64,000 nucleotides of DNA from assembly GCF_030734285.1 (NCBI RefSeq), contig NZ_CP132294.1:2108001-2172000 (forward strand). Direction: 5' to 3'. Both the position numbers and the translations under genes were made by a program. This DNA comes from Natronococcus sp. AD-5. GTDB lineage: Archaea > Halobacteriota > Halobacteria > Halobacteriales > Natrialbaceae. Of this stretch, positions 8,833-18,892 are shown piece by piece (the stretch's first letter is position 1; every line of letters starts with the position of its first letter). The notes beneath the pieces were generated by a model. The model saw only the letters and a list, made by a program, of their open reading frames with translations, had not been told where the DNA came from and did not search any database.

Positions 8833-10014
8833 ATGGCACAGTTAGCCAGGATACCGTTTAGTACGGCAGAGTATCGCGATCGACTCCACGAGACGCAACG
8901 ACGAATGGAAGACCGGGACCTCGATGTGCTGCTCGTCACAGATCCCGCAAACATGTTCTATCTGTCGGGGTACGACGCGTATTCGTTTTACGTTCCCCAG
9001 ATTCTCATCATCACACCGGAACAGGATCAACCGCTCTGGGTCGGACGCGAGCAAGACTATACGTGCGCAACCGAGACGACGTGGCTCGACCCTGACAATA
9101 TCGTCGTTTACACCGACGAATACGTCGACTCCGACAAGCACCCGATGAGTTTCGTCGCCGATATTCTCGCGGAGCAGGGGCTGGCAACGAGGGACATCGG
9201 TGTCGAGATGGACGCATACTATTTCTCCGCACACGCCTATCACGAACTCTCACGGGCGCTCCCGGAAGCGACATTGCATGACGTGACGAAGTTCGTCAAT
9301 CACGTCCGAATGATAAAAAGCGACGCTGAGGTCGACTGTCATCGACAGGCTGCAAGAATCTCCGAGCGAGCAATGCAGAAAGGGATCGATGCTATTGACG
9401 TCGGCGTCCGCCAAAGTGATGCTGCAGCGACCGTGTACGAAGCCCTGCTTGAAGGAACCGAAACGACTGGCGGCGACTACCCCGCGATCGTTCCCCTGAT
9501 GCCCTCCGGTGAGGGAACCGGATCGCCGCATCTCACCTGGACGAATGAGACGTACAAGGAGGGCGAACCGGTGATTCTGGAACTTGCCGGCGTAGTGAAT
9601 CGCTATCACTCGCCGTTGACTCGAACGATCTTCCTCGGTGAACCCCCGGAGAGAGTGCGCACTGCCTCGCAAATTATCGTCGACGGATTAGACGCAGCCA
9701 TCGACGCCGTCGAACCCGGAGTTACGTGTGAAACGGTCGAGCAGGCCTGGCGTGACGAAATCTCGGGCACGATCGTCGAGAAGGAGTCGCGTATCGGATA
9801 CTCGACGGGAATCGGCTATCCACCGTCGTGGGTCGAAAAGACCGCGAGCATTCGGCCCGGAGATACGACGGAGTTGCAACCTAACATGGTCTTTCATATG
9901 ATTCCCGGCGTCTGGTTCGACGAGTACGGAATCGAAATCAGCGAGTCGCTCGTCGTGATGGAGGACGGTGCCGAAGTACTCGCAGACGTCCCTCGAGAAC
10001 TGATCGTGAAATGA
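8833..10014 (+). CDS. M24-family hydrolase, ectoine hydrolase (DoeA/EutD)-like
   Basis: The 393-residue product has the two-domain creatinase/prolidase fold: an N-terminal domain ('DVLLVTDPANMFYLSGYDAY') and a C-terminal pita-bread domain from about residue 160. In metallo-M24 enzymes the region around residue 250 supplies two Asp ligands. Here it reads 'VILELAGVVNRYHSPLTRT', with Glu250 and a Pro in those places, and the end reads 'HMIPGVWFDEYGIEISES'. This matches ectoine hydrolase and creatinase-like enzymes, which work without metal; Glu250 aligns by eye with the Glu known to bind the substrate covalently in EutD. Location beside a BCCT transporter and an FAD amine oxidoreductase fits breakdown of an osmolyte or N-methylated amino acid. 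The exact substrate is inferred, not shown. Confidence 0.8.
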   Translation: MAQLARIPFSTAEYRDRLHETQRRMEDRDLDVLLVTDPANMFYLSGYDAYSFYVPQILIITPEQDQPLWVGREQDYTCATETTWLDPDNIVVYTDEYVDSDKHPMSFVADILAEQGLATRDIGVEMDAYYFSAHAYHELSRALPEATLHDVTKFVNHVRMIKSDAEVDCHRQAARISERAMQKGIDAIDVGVRQSDAAATVYEALLEGTETTGGDYPAIVPLMPSGEGTGSPHLTWTNETYKEGEPVILELAGVVNRYHSPLTRTIFLGEPPERVRTASQIIVDGLDAAIDAVEPGVTCETVEQAWRDEISGTIVEKESRIGYSTGIGYPPSWVEKTASIRPGDTTELQPNMVFHMIPGVWFDEYGIEISESLVVMEDGAEVLADVPRELIVK

Positions 10015-10246
10015 GTTCCGCGCTTTGGCTAAAACGATAAACGGCGAGGAAGAGTGTACGCGGCTCCCTGTGTTTTGACCGCGCTACACGCCTTCATCGG
10101 TTTCCAAACTGAGCGCTGTCAGCCGAACCGGAACGCCCTCTCTTCGGAATTACCCACTCGTTCACCACCTGTCGGTCATTGTGCGTTCGGATGCTGGCAT
10201 CGAGTCAGAGATAGAACTAAATGGATCGATCAACAACGCCGTGGGT

Positions 10247-11440
10247 ATGGAAGGCACACCCCCACTGCCGGAAGAGACGGATATCGTTATCATCGGCGGC
10301 GGCGTAATTGGAGCCAGTATCGCGTACTTTTTGGTCACCGAGTCTGATCGTGACGTCACGCTCATCGAGAAGAACGCGATCGGCTCGGGGTCGACTGGTG
10401 ATTCGTCCGCGATTATTCGCCACCACTACGGTGAAAAGGAGATCTATACCGAACTGGCCGAGTGGAGCCACCGATTCTACCAAGAGTTCGAAGACCAAGT
10501 CGGCGAACCGATCGCGTACAACGACAACCCTCGAGTTACGTTCGCCGAAGACGAGTCTGCTGATGCCGAGTACGCCGAAGCGGGGTACGACGTGTTGACT
10601 GATCGTGAGATCCCAGTTACCCGGTACGACGGCGAAGAACTCGACGAGGCGTTTCCGATGTTCAACCTCGAGACGTTTGACTTTGCTGTCAGCGACGATA
10701 CGGCGGCGTACTCTGACGGGACTGACGTCGCCGCCGGGTTCGTGCGCGCGGCGCAACAGCGAGGGGGGACGGTCGTTACAGGAACGACTGTCGAAGGGTT
10801 CGAAACCGATTCCGAGTCGATAACTGCCGTCCAGACCGATGACGGGGTGATCTCCTGCGAAAACGTCGTTCTCGCAGCCGGCCCCTGGACGCCCGCGCTC
10901 GGGGAAAAACTCGGCCTCGACATCCCCGTCACCCCGTCGCGTGAGCAGGTCATTCTCCTAGAACCGACGGAAGAGTACGAAAAAAAGTATCCGGACCTCG
11001 TTCCCACTGCGGGCTTGCCCAACGGCTGCTATATCCGTTCTGAGTTTAGTGAGGGGATTCTGATAGCGACTCATCACTCCGGTGATCAGTGCCATCCCGA
11101 TCACTACGATAAACAGCCAGATGAGGAAATGTTATTGGAGCTTCACGAAACGGTTTCCGAGCACATCCCGGAACTCAGTGACGCGGGGATCCAAGGCAAG
11201 TACACTGGCGTGTACTCGAATACACCGGATCACGACTTCATTCTCGATCAGTGCGGACCAGACGGGTGTTACATCGCGTGCGGGTTTTCCGGCCATGGGT
11301 TCAAGCAAGCACCGGCAGTTGGAAAGATGATGGCCGACCTGATCACCGGTCAAGAGTCGGGCCTCGCGGATCTGGAGTTCTTCTCACTATCGCGATTCGA
11401 GGACAGTGGGGAAGGACACGGTGGGGGGATCGAATACTGA
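10247..11440 (+). CDS. FAD-dependent amine/amino-acid oxidoreductase (DAO family)
   Basis: From the ATG at 10247 the protein has 397 residues. The Rossmann motif 'DIVIIGGGVIGASIAYFL' lies near the N-terminus, followed by 'LIEKNAIGSGSTGDSSA'; the later 'NVVLAAGPWTPAL' and the C-terminal 'CGFSGHGFKQAPAVGKMMADL' are hallmarks of the sarcosine oxidase-beta/glycine oxidase/dimethylglycine oxidase group. These enzymes oxidise N-methylated or secondary amino acids using FAD. It follows the M24 hydrolase by 233 bp, so it probably has its own promoter but belongs to the same pathway. An upstream in-frame start at 10181 would add 22 residues of poor quality; I prefer 10247. Confidence 0.88.
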   Translation: MEGTPPLPEETDIVIIGGGVIGASIAYFLVTESDRDVTLIEKNAIGSGSTGDSSAIIRHHYGEKEIYTELAEWSHRFYQEFEDQVGEPIAYNDNPRVTFAEDESADAEYAEAGYDVLTDREIPVTRYDGEELDEAFPMFNLETFDFAVSDDTAAYSDGTDVAAGFVRAAQQRGGTVVTGTTVEGFETDSESITAVQTDDGVISCENVVLAAGPWTPALGEKLGLDIPVTPSREQVILLEPTEEYEKKYPDLVPTAGLPNGCYIRSEFSEGILIATHHSGDQCHPDHYDKQPDEEMLLELHETVSEHIPELSDAGIQGKYTGVYSNTPDHDFILDQCGPDGCYIACGFSGHGFKQAPAVGKMMADLITGQESGLADLEFFSLSRFEDSGEGHGGGIEY

Positions 11441-12056
11441 GCTCCGCTTGCTCATCTCTGTAGTGCCCTGCAATCCAGAACGGTTTCTCTGCGTCGGCGA
11501 ATGCAGCGTTCTAGTCGAGAAGCAGGGTCACATATGTTCGATTCGTCATAGGTCGAAAAGTCGATCCCCTGGTTTCGTGAAATAGTGCCCGACCATACTC
11601 TGGATCCACTGGTATTCCTGAGGCAATGTATTAGGTGACCCATGGCTGAAGTCGTGAACTTCCACCGAAGCGATTTCGGTTCACCACCGATGAGATTCCT
11701 ATTACACAACTTTTATAATGATCGATCTAAATTACTTTTGTAGTGTTAGCTAATGACACGCGCAGAATATGGTAGAGACAGAGCGCAGAGATTACCGTGT
11801 CGAAAGAAGGGCCGAAGAGTGGTTAGGACGAGTGTAGATGGACGTCTTGATGAAACTGAGACAATAGAAGATGGCGAACCTATACGCGAGGCATCTTTCC
11901 TGACTAGTGGTTTCTTTCGTGGAAATCTCGAAGAGGCCGTGCTCAATCGCCGCTTGTCTATCGTTTCCCCTTCCCTCAGTACCGCTCAACAGCAGGTGGT
12001 GACAACGATGAACAGTCCATCGAATGAATCAGCCGTAATCAGCGTGAGGTGTACCA
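11441..12056. other. Gap of about 600 bp before the BCCT gene
   Basis: An A/T-rich segment at 11705-11750 with TATA-like runs is a likely promoter. Between it and the transporter, a plus-strand frame at 11753-12073 lacks recognisable homology and overlaps the transporter start, so I do not call it a gene. It may be a long leader or a relic. Confidence 0.35.
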
Positions 12057-13673
12057 ATGGCCAGTTCGGATAAACACGGAGCGATCGCAACGTTTGTCGA
12101 CGAGATCGATCCAGTGATTTTTCTCTTTGGTGCTGGACTGACGGTCACGTTTATCGCCATCTTCGCGTTCGATCCACAATTCGCCGCGGACTTGATGTGG
12201 GACGCGAACGAGACGATGCTCGGGTACATCAATTGGCTCGTCCTTGCGATTATGTTCATACTCGTCGTCTTTCTCTTGTTCCTGATTGTTGGTCCGTGGG
12301 GAAAGATCAAGCTCGGCGATGAACCGCCCGAATTCAGCTATCTTTCGTATTTTGCAATGTTGTATTCAATGGGGTCCGCGGCAGGCGTCGTCTTCTGGGG
12401 ACCGACCGAAGCGCTTCTCCATTACTCCGAAGTTCCCGCGCTCTACAGCGCGCCCGCGGAATCCGCTGAGGCGATGGTACTCGGTGTCCAGTATTCGATT
12501 TTCCACTGGAGTCTCACACCGTTGGCATGTTTTACGGTGATGGGGATTGCCACAGGATACTTCGCGTACAATTACGAGGATGTGCCGCTGCGGGTCTCCG
12601 CGCTTTTAACCCCACTAATCGGTGCTGACAACCTTGATGGCAACCTCGCGAAGTCGATCGACGTCGTCGCCGTTTTCGCGACCATCGGGGGCGTTGCCAC
12701 TTCACTCGGGTTCATGGGAAGCCAGTTCGTCAGTGGAATCCAATATCAATGGGGAATCGAACTCGGGAGCCTCGGCATTATCCTGGTCGTTACTGGGATG
12801 ACACTGCTGTTCACCGTCTCGCTTGTACTCGGGTTACACCGAGGAATACGGCGGCTGTCTAACTTCAACGTATCTCTGTTGGTATTTCTGATCGTCGTGA
12901 CCTTTATTCTTGGTCCAACGGTTTTCCTTATGGTACTTGGAACACAAGCTATCGGTGGCTTTCTGAGTGACTTTATTACCATGAGTCTCTACACCGATGC
13001 CGAGAACGGGAGCGCGTGGGCCAACCAGTGGACCGTATTCTACTGGGCCTGGGCACTCTCGTGGTCACCGTTCGCCGGATTGTTCATTGCCCGTATTTCA
13101 CGGGGGAGAACGCTTCGCGAGATCGCCTTCACTGGTATTATCGCGACTTCGATGGCGTCGGTCAGCTGGTTTATCGTCATCGGCGGGACGGCCGTGTGGG
13201 GACAGCACACTGGTGTCATGGACATTCTTGGTCCAGTTGATGCACAAGGCGAGGAGGTCGCTGGGTTTATCCTGTTTGAGGCGTTCCCGTTCGGGACGGT
13301 TCTTATGCTGTTATTCCTCGTGCTCGTGACGTCGTTCTTCGTCACGTCGGCCGACTCTGCGACGCTTGCCGTGTCGATGATGACGACTGGCGGCGAGGAG
13401 AACCCCTCGAAGATCAACCGACTTCTCTGGGGACTGTTGCTAGGCGCAACAGCCTCAGTGCTTATGATTATCGGCGGCGTCGAAGCACTTCAGGCAGCAG
13501 GCGTAATCACCGGTGGTCCGTTCGCGCTCGTTTGCTTAATCGCTGTGGCCGGATTACTCAAAGAGTTCAGAAGCAAACATGGCCGTCTTCTGTTACAGGA
13601 AGAAACGCAACTCATCGGCGATACGAACGAACGATCGACTCGCTCACCGGCGGTTGAGGCAGACGATGATTGA
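12057..13673 (+). CDS. BCCT-family betaine/carnitine/choline-type transporter
   Basis: The 538-residue membrane protein has about 12 helices. The BCCT signature lies in the substrate-binding region, 'WTVFYWAWALSWSPFAGLF' followed by 'ARISRGRTLREI'. The earlier conserved 'MGSAAGVVFWGPTEALLHY' is also typical. BCCT carriers import quaternary-ammonium compounds such as glycine betaine, choline, carnitine or dimethylsulfoniopropionate, some also ectoine, usually with Na+ or H+. With the M24 hydrolase and the DAO-family oxidase upstream, uptake for catabolism is as likely as uptake for osmoprotection. The cytoplasmic C-terminus is short and charged. It starts at an ATG that overlaps nothing. Confidence 0.93.
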   Translation: MASSDKHGAIATFVDEIDPVIFLFGAGLTVTFIAIFAFDPQFAADLMWDANETMLGYINWLVLAIMFILVVFLLFLIVGPWGKIKLGDEPPEFSYLSYFAMLYSMGSAAGVVFWGPTEALLHYSEVPALYSAPAESAEAMVLGVQYSIFHWSLTPLACFTVMGIATGYFAYNYEDVPLRVSALLTPLIGADNLDGNLAKSIDVVAVFATIGGVATSLGFMGSQFVSGIQYQWGIELGSLGIILVVTGMTLLFTVSLVLGLHRGIRRLSNFNVSLLVFLIVVTFILGPTVFLMVLGTQAIGGFLSDFITMSLYTDAENGSAWANQWTVFYWAWALSWSPFAGLFIARISRGRTLREIAFTGIIATSMASVSWFIVIGGTAVWGQHTGVMDILGPVDAQGEEVAGFILFEAFPFGTVLMLLFLVLVTSFFVTSADSATLAVSMMTTGGEENPSKINRLLWGLLLGATASVLMIIGGVEALQAAGVITGGPFALVCLIAVAGLLKEFRSKHGRLLLQEETQLIGDTNERSTRSPAVEADDD

Positions 13674-14459
13674 GAGGAGTTCACCACGTACCCGTCGTAC
13701 TCTCTGCTGATTATCCTGATCGCTTTTTCACTTGTCGTATCGAGAGAAACAGATGAGAGTCCAATGAAACGAGAACTAACGCCACACGGCATAATGTGAC
13801 TCGGTCTCCCACTATCTCTTCAAATACTATCATATTAATATACTATATCTATTGTAGAGAGGTTGGAATCATGGAGATTCGTTCAACTATTAATGAGTGA
13901 AATGACCAGATTGCGTTTGATCGCTAAAACGAGAAACCCAGACGAGACCAGCACCAGAGCCGATAGAGAGGCGATTCGGACAGTACAGTCGCTGCTAGTG
14001 GAGTATCGTGACGGGAGTTCCGGCAAGGAATTTCGGCGGGTAGTCAACGAGGAGAACGAAACCGCTACACTGACGCTTCACAGCAACGGCGTACAAAAAT
14101 GTCCGTTAAGCGTACCAACTAGTAGACGAGCGAAAGATGATCATAATCGTCGAATACGACTCAAAGAGGGATCTGTGCACCCCCCGGCTCGCGATTGCTG
14201 AACGGTGATTGAAGGGCTAAACGCTACCAATTTTTGTGAACCCCTTCGAGGCTTTTCCGGCCACATATTCAAGACAGCTACAGCTAACTTCTCGAGTCGC
14301 GTGAATGGGGCTGTTTCAATGTCTAATATTTTAGATGAACTACAAAATGACACATATCAGTGATATGGGTTCAAACAACTGTTATACCATCCTCTGTCGA
14401 AAGTTGGCTGTAATGGAATAAGTCATCGGCGGCTTTCCGCACGGGCGATCTGTAGATCG
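13674..14459. other. Gap of about 790 bp, no convincing gene
   Basis: A plus-strand frame at 13863-14201 starts in an A/T-rich zone but has no family resemblance and a composition unlike haloarchaeal proteins. A short minus-strand frame at 14141-14353 contains 'FTRLEKLAVAVLNMWPEKP', which looks protein-like and may be a relic, but I cannot assign it. Confidence 0.3.
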
Positions 14460-14636
14460 AGACTGTCGGCTCCAGATAGCCGTCGTGTACGCCGTTGAGG
14501 GTGGTCACCAGTTCGCGTTCCGGCCCTTCACGGGTGCGAATTTTTGTCGACTCAGCGAACGATCGAGTGCGCCCTCGTCCCCGAACAGACTGTCGTCGGG
14601 CACGGTCTTATCGAAAAGGTCGTCGTACTTGCTCGT
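14460..14636 (-). pseudogene. Orc1/Cdc6 N-terminal relic, copy A
   Basis: The minus strand reads 'SKYDDLFDKTVPDDSLF' and then 'GDEGALD', the standard N-terminus of haloarchaeal Orc1/Cdc6 initiators. After a frameshift it continues as 'LNGVHDGYLEPTVSIY', the segment just before the Walker A loop. The initiating ATG has become ACG (14634-14636). After 'SIY' the Gly-Pro-Pro-Gly-Thr-Gly-Lys loop is gone and the sequence becomes unrecognisable. It is therefore an N-terminal fragment of an initiator gene. A similar fragment lies at 31053-31136, and both face the same kind of intergenic region and ABC permease gene. Confidence 0.8.
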
Positions 14637-15325
14637 ACGTGTCGAGTTCCAGCGGACCGATGAGTGTGTCTCCTCCACATCAGTCACACTGGGTTGGGGT
14701 CCGCGCCCGGGTACACGCGGAACCGTCTCGGCCGAGGATAGTGCCGACTGTCACCGTCGCGGCGCGGCCACAGAAGCCGATCGGCCCGCTGCGTGACGCG
14801 CTTTAGTATTCGGATCGACTGTCTGCCCTTCAGCGGTGATCCCATGCGAGAAACCCAGTGGATCGCCAGTGGGCACGGTTGCGAGTGCTACAACAGTTAC
14901 AGACGCGGCTTACTGATCCTGAATCGCTCTCAAGATGATTCGCCGATGCCAGTCGTCCAGCAGCCGTTTAGCACGCGGTACAGCTCTGATCTGAGGAGAT
15001 GGACACTTCGGTAGCCACCATTTATACGGGCAGCCGATCGGAGTAATTTGGTCAGTAACAATGGTTCAAACGAGCGTTCGCTGTGCTACATCAATTGTAT
15101 GAACAGTCGTCGATTGCGAACGGAGGGCGCCCAAACCGGGTCGAACGCTGATCGCCGACGCGGCCGTGCTGTGCAGCGGCCGTCTCGAGGAAGCAGTTCT
15201 CACTCAAGGGTGCGACGACGTCGAGCAGATAGCGAAGGCTGCAGAAGCGGCTCGTAACGCGCCGTAAGATCTCCAATCGACCACCGGACACGGTAACCAG
15301 CTCGGTACGTTCAAACGAGATTGAC
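14637..15325. other. Intergenic region between orc1 relic and ABC permease (copy A)
   Basis: In haloarchaea the region beside an orc1/cdc6 start often holds a replication origin. Here no clear origin recognition box was found. The stretch 15045-15095 ('cagtaacaatg', then 'cgaacgagcgttc') matches 31655-31695 in copy B with few differences, which ties the two loci together. No intact gene was seen. Confidence 0.45.
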
Positions 15326-16594
15326 ATGACATCACACGATTCGAAACCGGACGACGAAGCCACCGGAAGTCGGTTCGCTCGGTGGCGGGGTCTCCTCGCA
15401 GTTGCGCTGGCCAGCGTCCGCACACAGACGGTGGCCGCGCGGGGACGAACGCTCGCCACGATCTGCATCGTTGCGCTGATCGTTGCGAACCTCCTGCTCG
15501 TGACGGGCGTCGCGCTCGCGCTCGCCGACGACGACCCCGTCGATCACGACGCCGACCTACGGATCGTTCCTGACGACAACGACGTCCACTCCTCGGTTAC
15601 CGGTGTTGAGGGAACCCGACTGGGCGAGAGCCACGACCGGGCCGCAACGATTGCTGAGCGCGAGGGGATCACCCACGCCACGCCGATGCTCGCCGAACCG
15701 CTCAAGGTCGAGAACCCCGAGAGCGGCCGGAGCGAGTATATTCTCGTCGTCGGAATCGTGCCCGGTGAAGAGCCGATGACGGCTGCCGGCCTCCCTACCG
15801 ACTCGCTCGAGCCCGGCGACGCTCACTATGCCGACGGTGCGTACGATGGCTCGCCAACGGGCGAGATCGTCCTCTCGACGGCCGCAGCCGACTCACTCGA
15901 GGCGGATGCTGATGGGGCGCTCGTCCTCGATAGCGAGAACGGTGAGCTCGAGACACAGTACACCGTTACCGCCATCGAAGACGCCGAAGGCAGTGAGACC
16001 GAAACTCCGGTCGCGCTCGTCCATTTGAGTGAACTACAATCGCTGACGGGTGCCGATGAGGGTGGGCTCGCAGACCGGGTGCTCGTGTGGGGTGACGCCG
16101 ATGCCGCTCAGGCGGGGGCTGGTGAAGCCTATCCGAACGCAGCGGTGGTGACGGACGGGAGCCCTACCGTTCACTCCTTGTTCGATGACAGGCTCGCGCT
16201 CGTAACGAGCGTGCTCGCGCTGCTGGTCGCGACCACCACCTGTTCGCTGTTGGTCGCGATAACCGCTGGCCTCCAGGTCGAGGCAGACCGACAGATGCTT
16301 GCGACTCTCGGCACGGTCGGCTTTCCAACCGGGAGCCGGCTCGTAGTTGTTGCGGCGACGACGCTAATCACGGCAGCCGTCGGCGCGGCACTCGGACTCG
16401 GTCTCGGCGTCGGTGGGATCGTGACGACCAACGCCATCGCCACGGCAACCGTCGCCCCCGAGTCGGTGGCAGTCGTCCACTCGCTGTTCGTCCCGTACGC
16501 GTTCCTCGTCGCGCTGCTGTCGACGCTACTGGCGCTTCCCTACCCGCTCCTGCTCGCCGCTCGAACGGAGATCCTCACGGAGGTGGGCCGATGA
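15326..16594 (+). CDS. FtsX/MacB-like ABC transporter permease (first of pair)
   Basis: The 422-residue protein has one N-terminal membrane helix (near residues 40-70), a large acidic extracellular domain (about 70-285) and three C-terminal helices from about 290 ('LALVTSVLALLVATTTCSLL', then two more). This is the layout of MacB/FtsX/LolE-type permeases. It overlaps the next permease by 4 bases (ATGA), so the two are translationally coupled and probably form a heterodimer. No ATP-binding partner gene is present on either side, which is unusual for this family. Such systems usually work in envelope stress, lipoprotein handling or export, not in bulk nutrient uptake. Confidence 0.85.
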   Translation: MTSHDSKPDDEATGSRFARWRGLLAVALASVRTQTVAARGRTLATICIVALIVANLLLVTGVALALADDDPVDHDADLRIVPDDNDVHSSVTGVEGTRLGESHDRAATIAEREGITHATPMLAEPLKVENPESGRSEYILVVGIVPGEEPMTAAGLPTDSLEPGDAHYADGAYDGSPTGEIVLSTAAADSLEADADGALVLDSENGELETQYTVTAIEDAEGSETETPVALVHLSELQSLTGADEGGLADRVLVWGDADAAQAGAGEAYPNAAVVTDGSPTVHSLFDDRLALVTSVLALLVATTTCSLLVAITAGLQVEADRQMLATLGTVGFPTGSRLVVVAATTLITAAVGAALGLGLGVGGIVTTNAIATATVAPESVAVVHSLFVPYAFLVALLSTLLALPYPLLLAARTEILTEVGR

Positions 16595-17817
16595 GTCTAC
16601 ACGGTGTGATCGTCCGGCTACGGGCTGTCGTCGGACTCGGAACTGCACAGTTGCGTCACTCGCCCGGGCGGACCACGCTTGCGGTGTGTGGTGTCGTGCT
16701 GGCTGTGCTCTCCGTGACGCTGCTCGCAAGTCTCGGCATCGGCGTCATCGAGACGGGCCAGGAGCAGTTCAACGAGGCTGGACGCGACATCTGGATCACT
16801 GGTGGACCCGGCGCGGAGGCGTCGGCTGGGGCCGAGAACGAGGTCGTCGACACACAAGCCGTCGCAGCCGACGTTCGTGAACGCGACGGTGTCGGTGACG
16901 TATCGACGATCGCGATGCACGACGTCTATATCGGGGCCAATCCCGAGACGGTCGAACCCATCACCGCTATCGGCATCCAGGGCATCCATAGCCACTTCGA
17001 GTTCGAAGCGGGCGGCGGATTTGACCGGGTGGCAGACGCGGATGAAGACGTCGGCGACGAGGAGATCCCGGCCGATGTCGTCGTTCTCGATCCGGCCGTC
17101 GCCGACCGACACAACGTCGACGTCGGCGACACCGTCTACATCGGCGCGAGCCAACATCACACCCGGTCGTACACCGTCGTTGGGATCGGCTCGTACTACT
17201 CGCAATTCCTGGGGACGGAGACGGTGACGATGCGACTCGAGGAACTCCAGATGGCGACCGGGACCGCTGGCTCGGATCGAGCAGCGTTCGTCACCGTCAA
17301 CGTTGACGACGATGCCGACCGAGAGGCCCTCCGGAAGGGAATTCAGGCGGACTATCCGGCCTACGACGTTCGGACCAGCGACGACCAGTTCGGAGCGATG
17401 CTCACCGATCGCCTTCTCGTCGTCGCGAGCGGGGTTACCTTGATCGGGCTTGCAACCGTCGGCGGCGTCGCACTGACGGCAAACCTGTTCGTGTTGGTTG
17501 CCTCCCAGCAACGCGAAACGCTCGTGGCGCTGCGTGCGCTCGGACTCTCCCGGTGGCTCCTAGCCGGAATGATCGGCATCCAAGGGTCTATCATTGGCCT
17601 CATCGGCGGGACACTCGGGCTTGCAGCGACCCCAGTGCTCGTACGCGGACTGAACTACCTCTCGACGTCCGTGCTCGGTTTCGAGCGGCTCGTTCGGACG
17701 AGCCTCGAGGTGTACGTCCTCGGCCTCGCCGTCGCGTTCGTCGTCGGTACGGCTGCGGCGGTCGTCACAGGGTGGCACGCGAGTCGATCCGTAACCCTTG
17801 CGTCGCTCGAGTCGTGA
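16591..17817 (+). CDS. FtsX/MacB-like ABC transporter permease (second of pair)
   Basis: The 408-residue protein has the same layout: an N-terminal helix ('TTLAVCGVVLAVLSVTLL'), an extracellular domain of about 230 residues and three C-terminal helices. Its conserved end 'GWHASRSVTLASLES' reappears, with a few changes, in the relic at 31928-32065. Together with the upstream gene it forms the membrane half of an ABC system. The ATPase would have to come from elsewhere in the genome. The start overlaps the upstream stop. Confidence 0.85.
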   Translation: MSLHGVIVRLRAVVGLGTAQLRHSPGRTTLAVCGVVLAVLSVTLLASLGIGVIETGQEQFNEAGRDIWITGGPGAEASAGAENEVVDTQAVAADVRERDGVGDVSTIAMHDVYIGANPETVEPITAIGIQGIHSHFEFEAGGGFDRVADADEDVGDEEIPADVVVLDPAVADRHNVDVGDTVYIGASQHHTRSYTVVGIGSYYSQFLGTETVTMRLEELQMATGTAGSDRAAFVTVNVDDDADREALRKGIQADYPAYDVRTSDDQFGAMLTDRLLVVASGVTLIGLATVGGVALTANLFVLVASQQRETLVALRALGLSRWLLAGMIGIQGSIIGLIGGTLGLAATPVLVRGLNYLSTSVLGFERLVRTSLEVYVLGLAVAFVVGTAAAVVTGWHASRSVTLASLES

Positions 17818-18177
17818 CGGTGGCGAACGCCTCTCAGGCGTGCTGCGCCGTCTTAAGCTGGGCCGAGCGTCACGTTCGGGTCCGAGACTGGGCATATTAG
17901 TATCGCCCGCTAATATCGCCCGATCACATACGCTATACTATGACGTCAATGCGGCGATAATTATATGCGGAGCTCGCTATGACCGACGACAGCTCGGTCG
18001 TCGGGCGGTACGGAACGGTCGCAGCACAACGAAAACCCAGAACGGGATCGAAACGCGAGTCTTCGAGGTGCCCGTGAGCGCGACCGGCGCGCCGTCAGGC
18101 CCTATCCCAGACGTGGCAGCAACGAGTGGTCCACGGCTATACAGTAAGTACCGACAGTATAACGGTCAGCTCACCCG
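17818..18177. other. Gap of 360 bp, nothing recognised
   Basis: This follows the permease pair. A short A/T-rich block at about 17890-17960 could be a promoter, but no gene of recognisable family starts from it. Confidence 0.35.
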
Positions 18178-18546
18178 GTGACCGTCATCCCACCATCGGG
18201 CGCCTGTGCTTTCAGATCGGCGATGGCCTCGCGCGCGTCGGTACGCGTCGCGTCCGTTCGCGTGCTCTCGAGCATCGGCTCGCCGCACGTATCGGCTAAC
18301 TGTCAGGCCCATCCGTCCGCGGCCGCGTGCAGTTCGAAGGTGGCGCTATCGTGCTTGAGCACGCTCGCCCGGCCGAGGAGCCGCTGTACCGCGGCGAGCG
18401 TCTCGCGGGCGGCCGCTTTCGACACGTGGGCGTGGGCGCCACTCGCGACGGTGTCACCGTCAGCATCGAGCAGCCGCCACCGCCAGCGGTCGGTCTCGGT
18501 TACGACGAGATCGAACGACGGATCTCCGACACCGAGAGCGAGTAGA
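18178..18546 (-). pseudogene. DUF1508 (YegP/HVO_2922-like) protein relic
   Basis: The minus strand encodes two tandem DUF1508 units. The first has 'RWRWRLLDADGDTVASG' and a following helix 'SKAAARETLAAVQRL'; the second has 'FELHAAADGWA', a TGA codon where Trp is expected, then 'QLADTCGEPMLEST' and 'AREAIADLKAQAPDGG'. In this family the motif is W-x-W-x-L followed by a Ser/Lys/Ala-rich helix. The TGG-to-TGA change lies near 18303-18305. The 5' end of the gene stops at the 69-bp repeat at 18549-18617, so the start codon is gone as well. Family members are small cytosolic proteins of uncertain function. Confidence 0.7.
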
Positions 18547-18548
18547 CA

Positions 18549-18617
18549 ATGGCTCCATCGTCGGCGGACTAAATACGATGATACGACATCCTAACCCGAA
18601 AATCAGTATACAGAACG
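18549..18617 (+). repeat. 69-bp dispersed repeat, copy A
   Basis: This stretch matches 27934-28002 at 63 of 69 positions in the same orientation, ending with 'aatcagtatacagaacg' in both. At this copy the left boundary coincides with the broken 5' end of the DUF1508 relic. It is probably the terminal or internal part of a mobile element or MITE. Confidence 0.7.
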
Positions 18618-18821
18618 GTCGCCCACGGTGATCTGCTCCCGATCCAACAACTCGCGCAGATGGACGAGGAGATACGCCGACCCACAATCAGTGCGCTCCC
18701 GACGCGCCTCGCCGCGAAACTCTGGCAAGCCCGCACCGACCCGATCGCCGGCGATGATCCCTGGCAAATAGGCTGTAAGACCGTCCGCGAGTACGTCAAA
18801 GCCAGCGATCTGAAACACTGA
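18618..18821 (+). pseudogene. C-terminal fragment of an unidentified protein
   Basis: Directly after the repeat, one frame is open to a stop at 18819-18821 and reads with normal haloarchaeal composition ('LPIQQLAQMDEEIRRP', ending 'TVREYVKASDLKH'). It has no start codon of its own. It could be the C-terminal part of the gene interrupted by the repeat or of a gene carried by the element. The family is not recognised. Confidence 0.35.
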
Positions 18822-18860
18822 ATCCGCCGTCCTCAGAGATCAAAGATTTCTGATGGGCTG

Positions 18861-18881
18861 CACAAAAGCTTCGCTTTTGTG
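18861..18881. repeat. Hairpin, possible IS200/IS605-type end
   Basis: A perfect 9-bp stem (CACAAAAGC and complement) with a 3-base loop. Imperfect or perfect subterminal hairpins of this size are typical of IS200/IS605 ends, and a second one lies at 19126-19145. Confidence 0.4.
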
Positions 18882-18892
18882 AACGCCAAGGG

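Noticed and set aside
13863-14201. 112-codon plus-strand frame after the BCCT gene
   Set aside because: No family resemblance, unusual composition, and no clear promoter spacing; left as intergenic.
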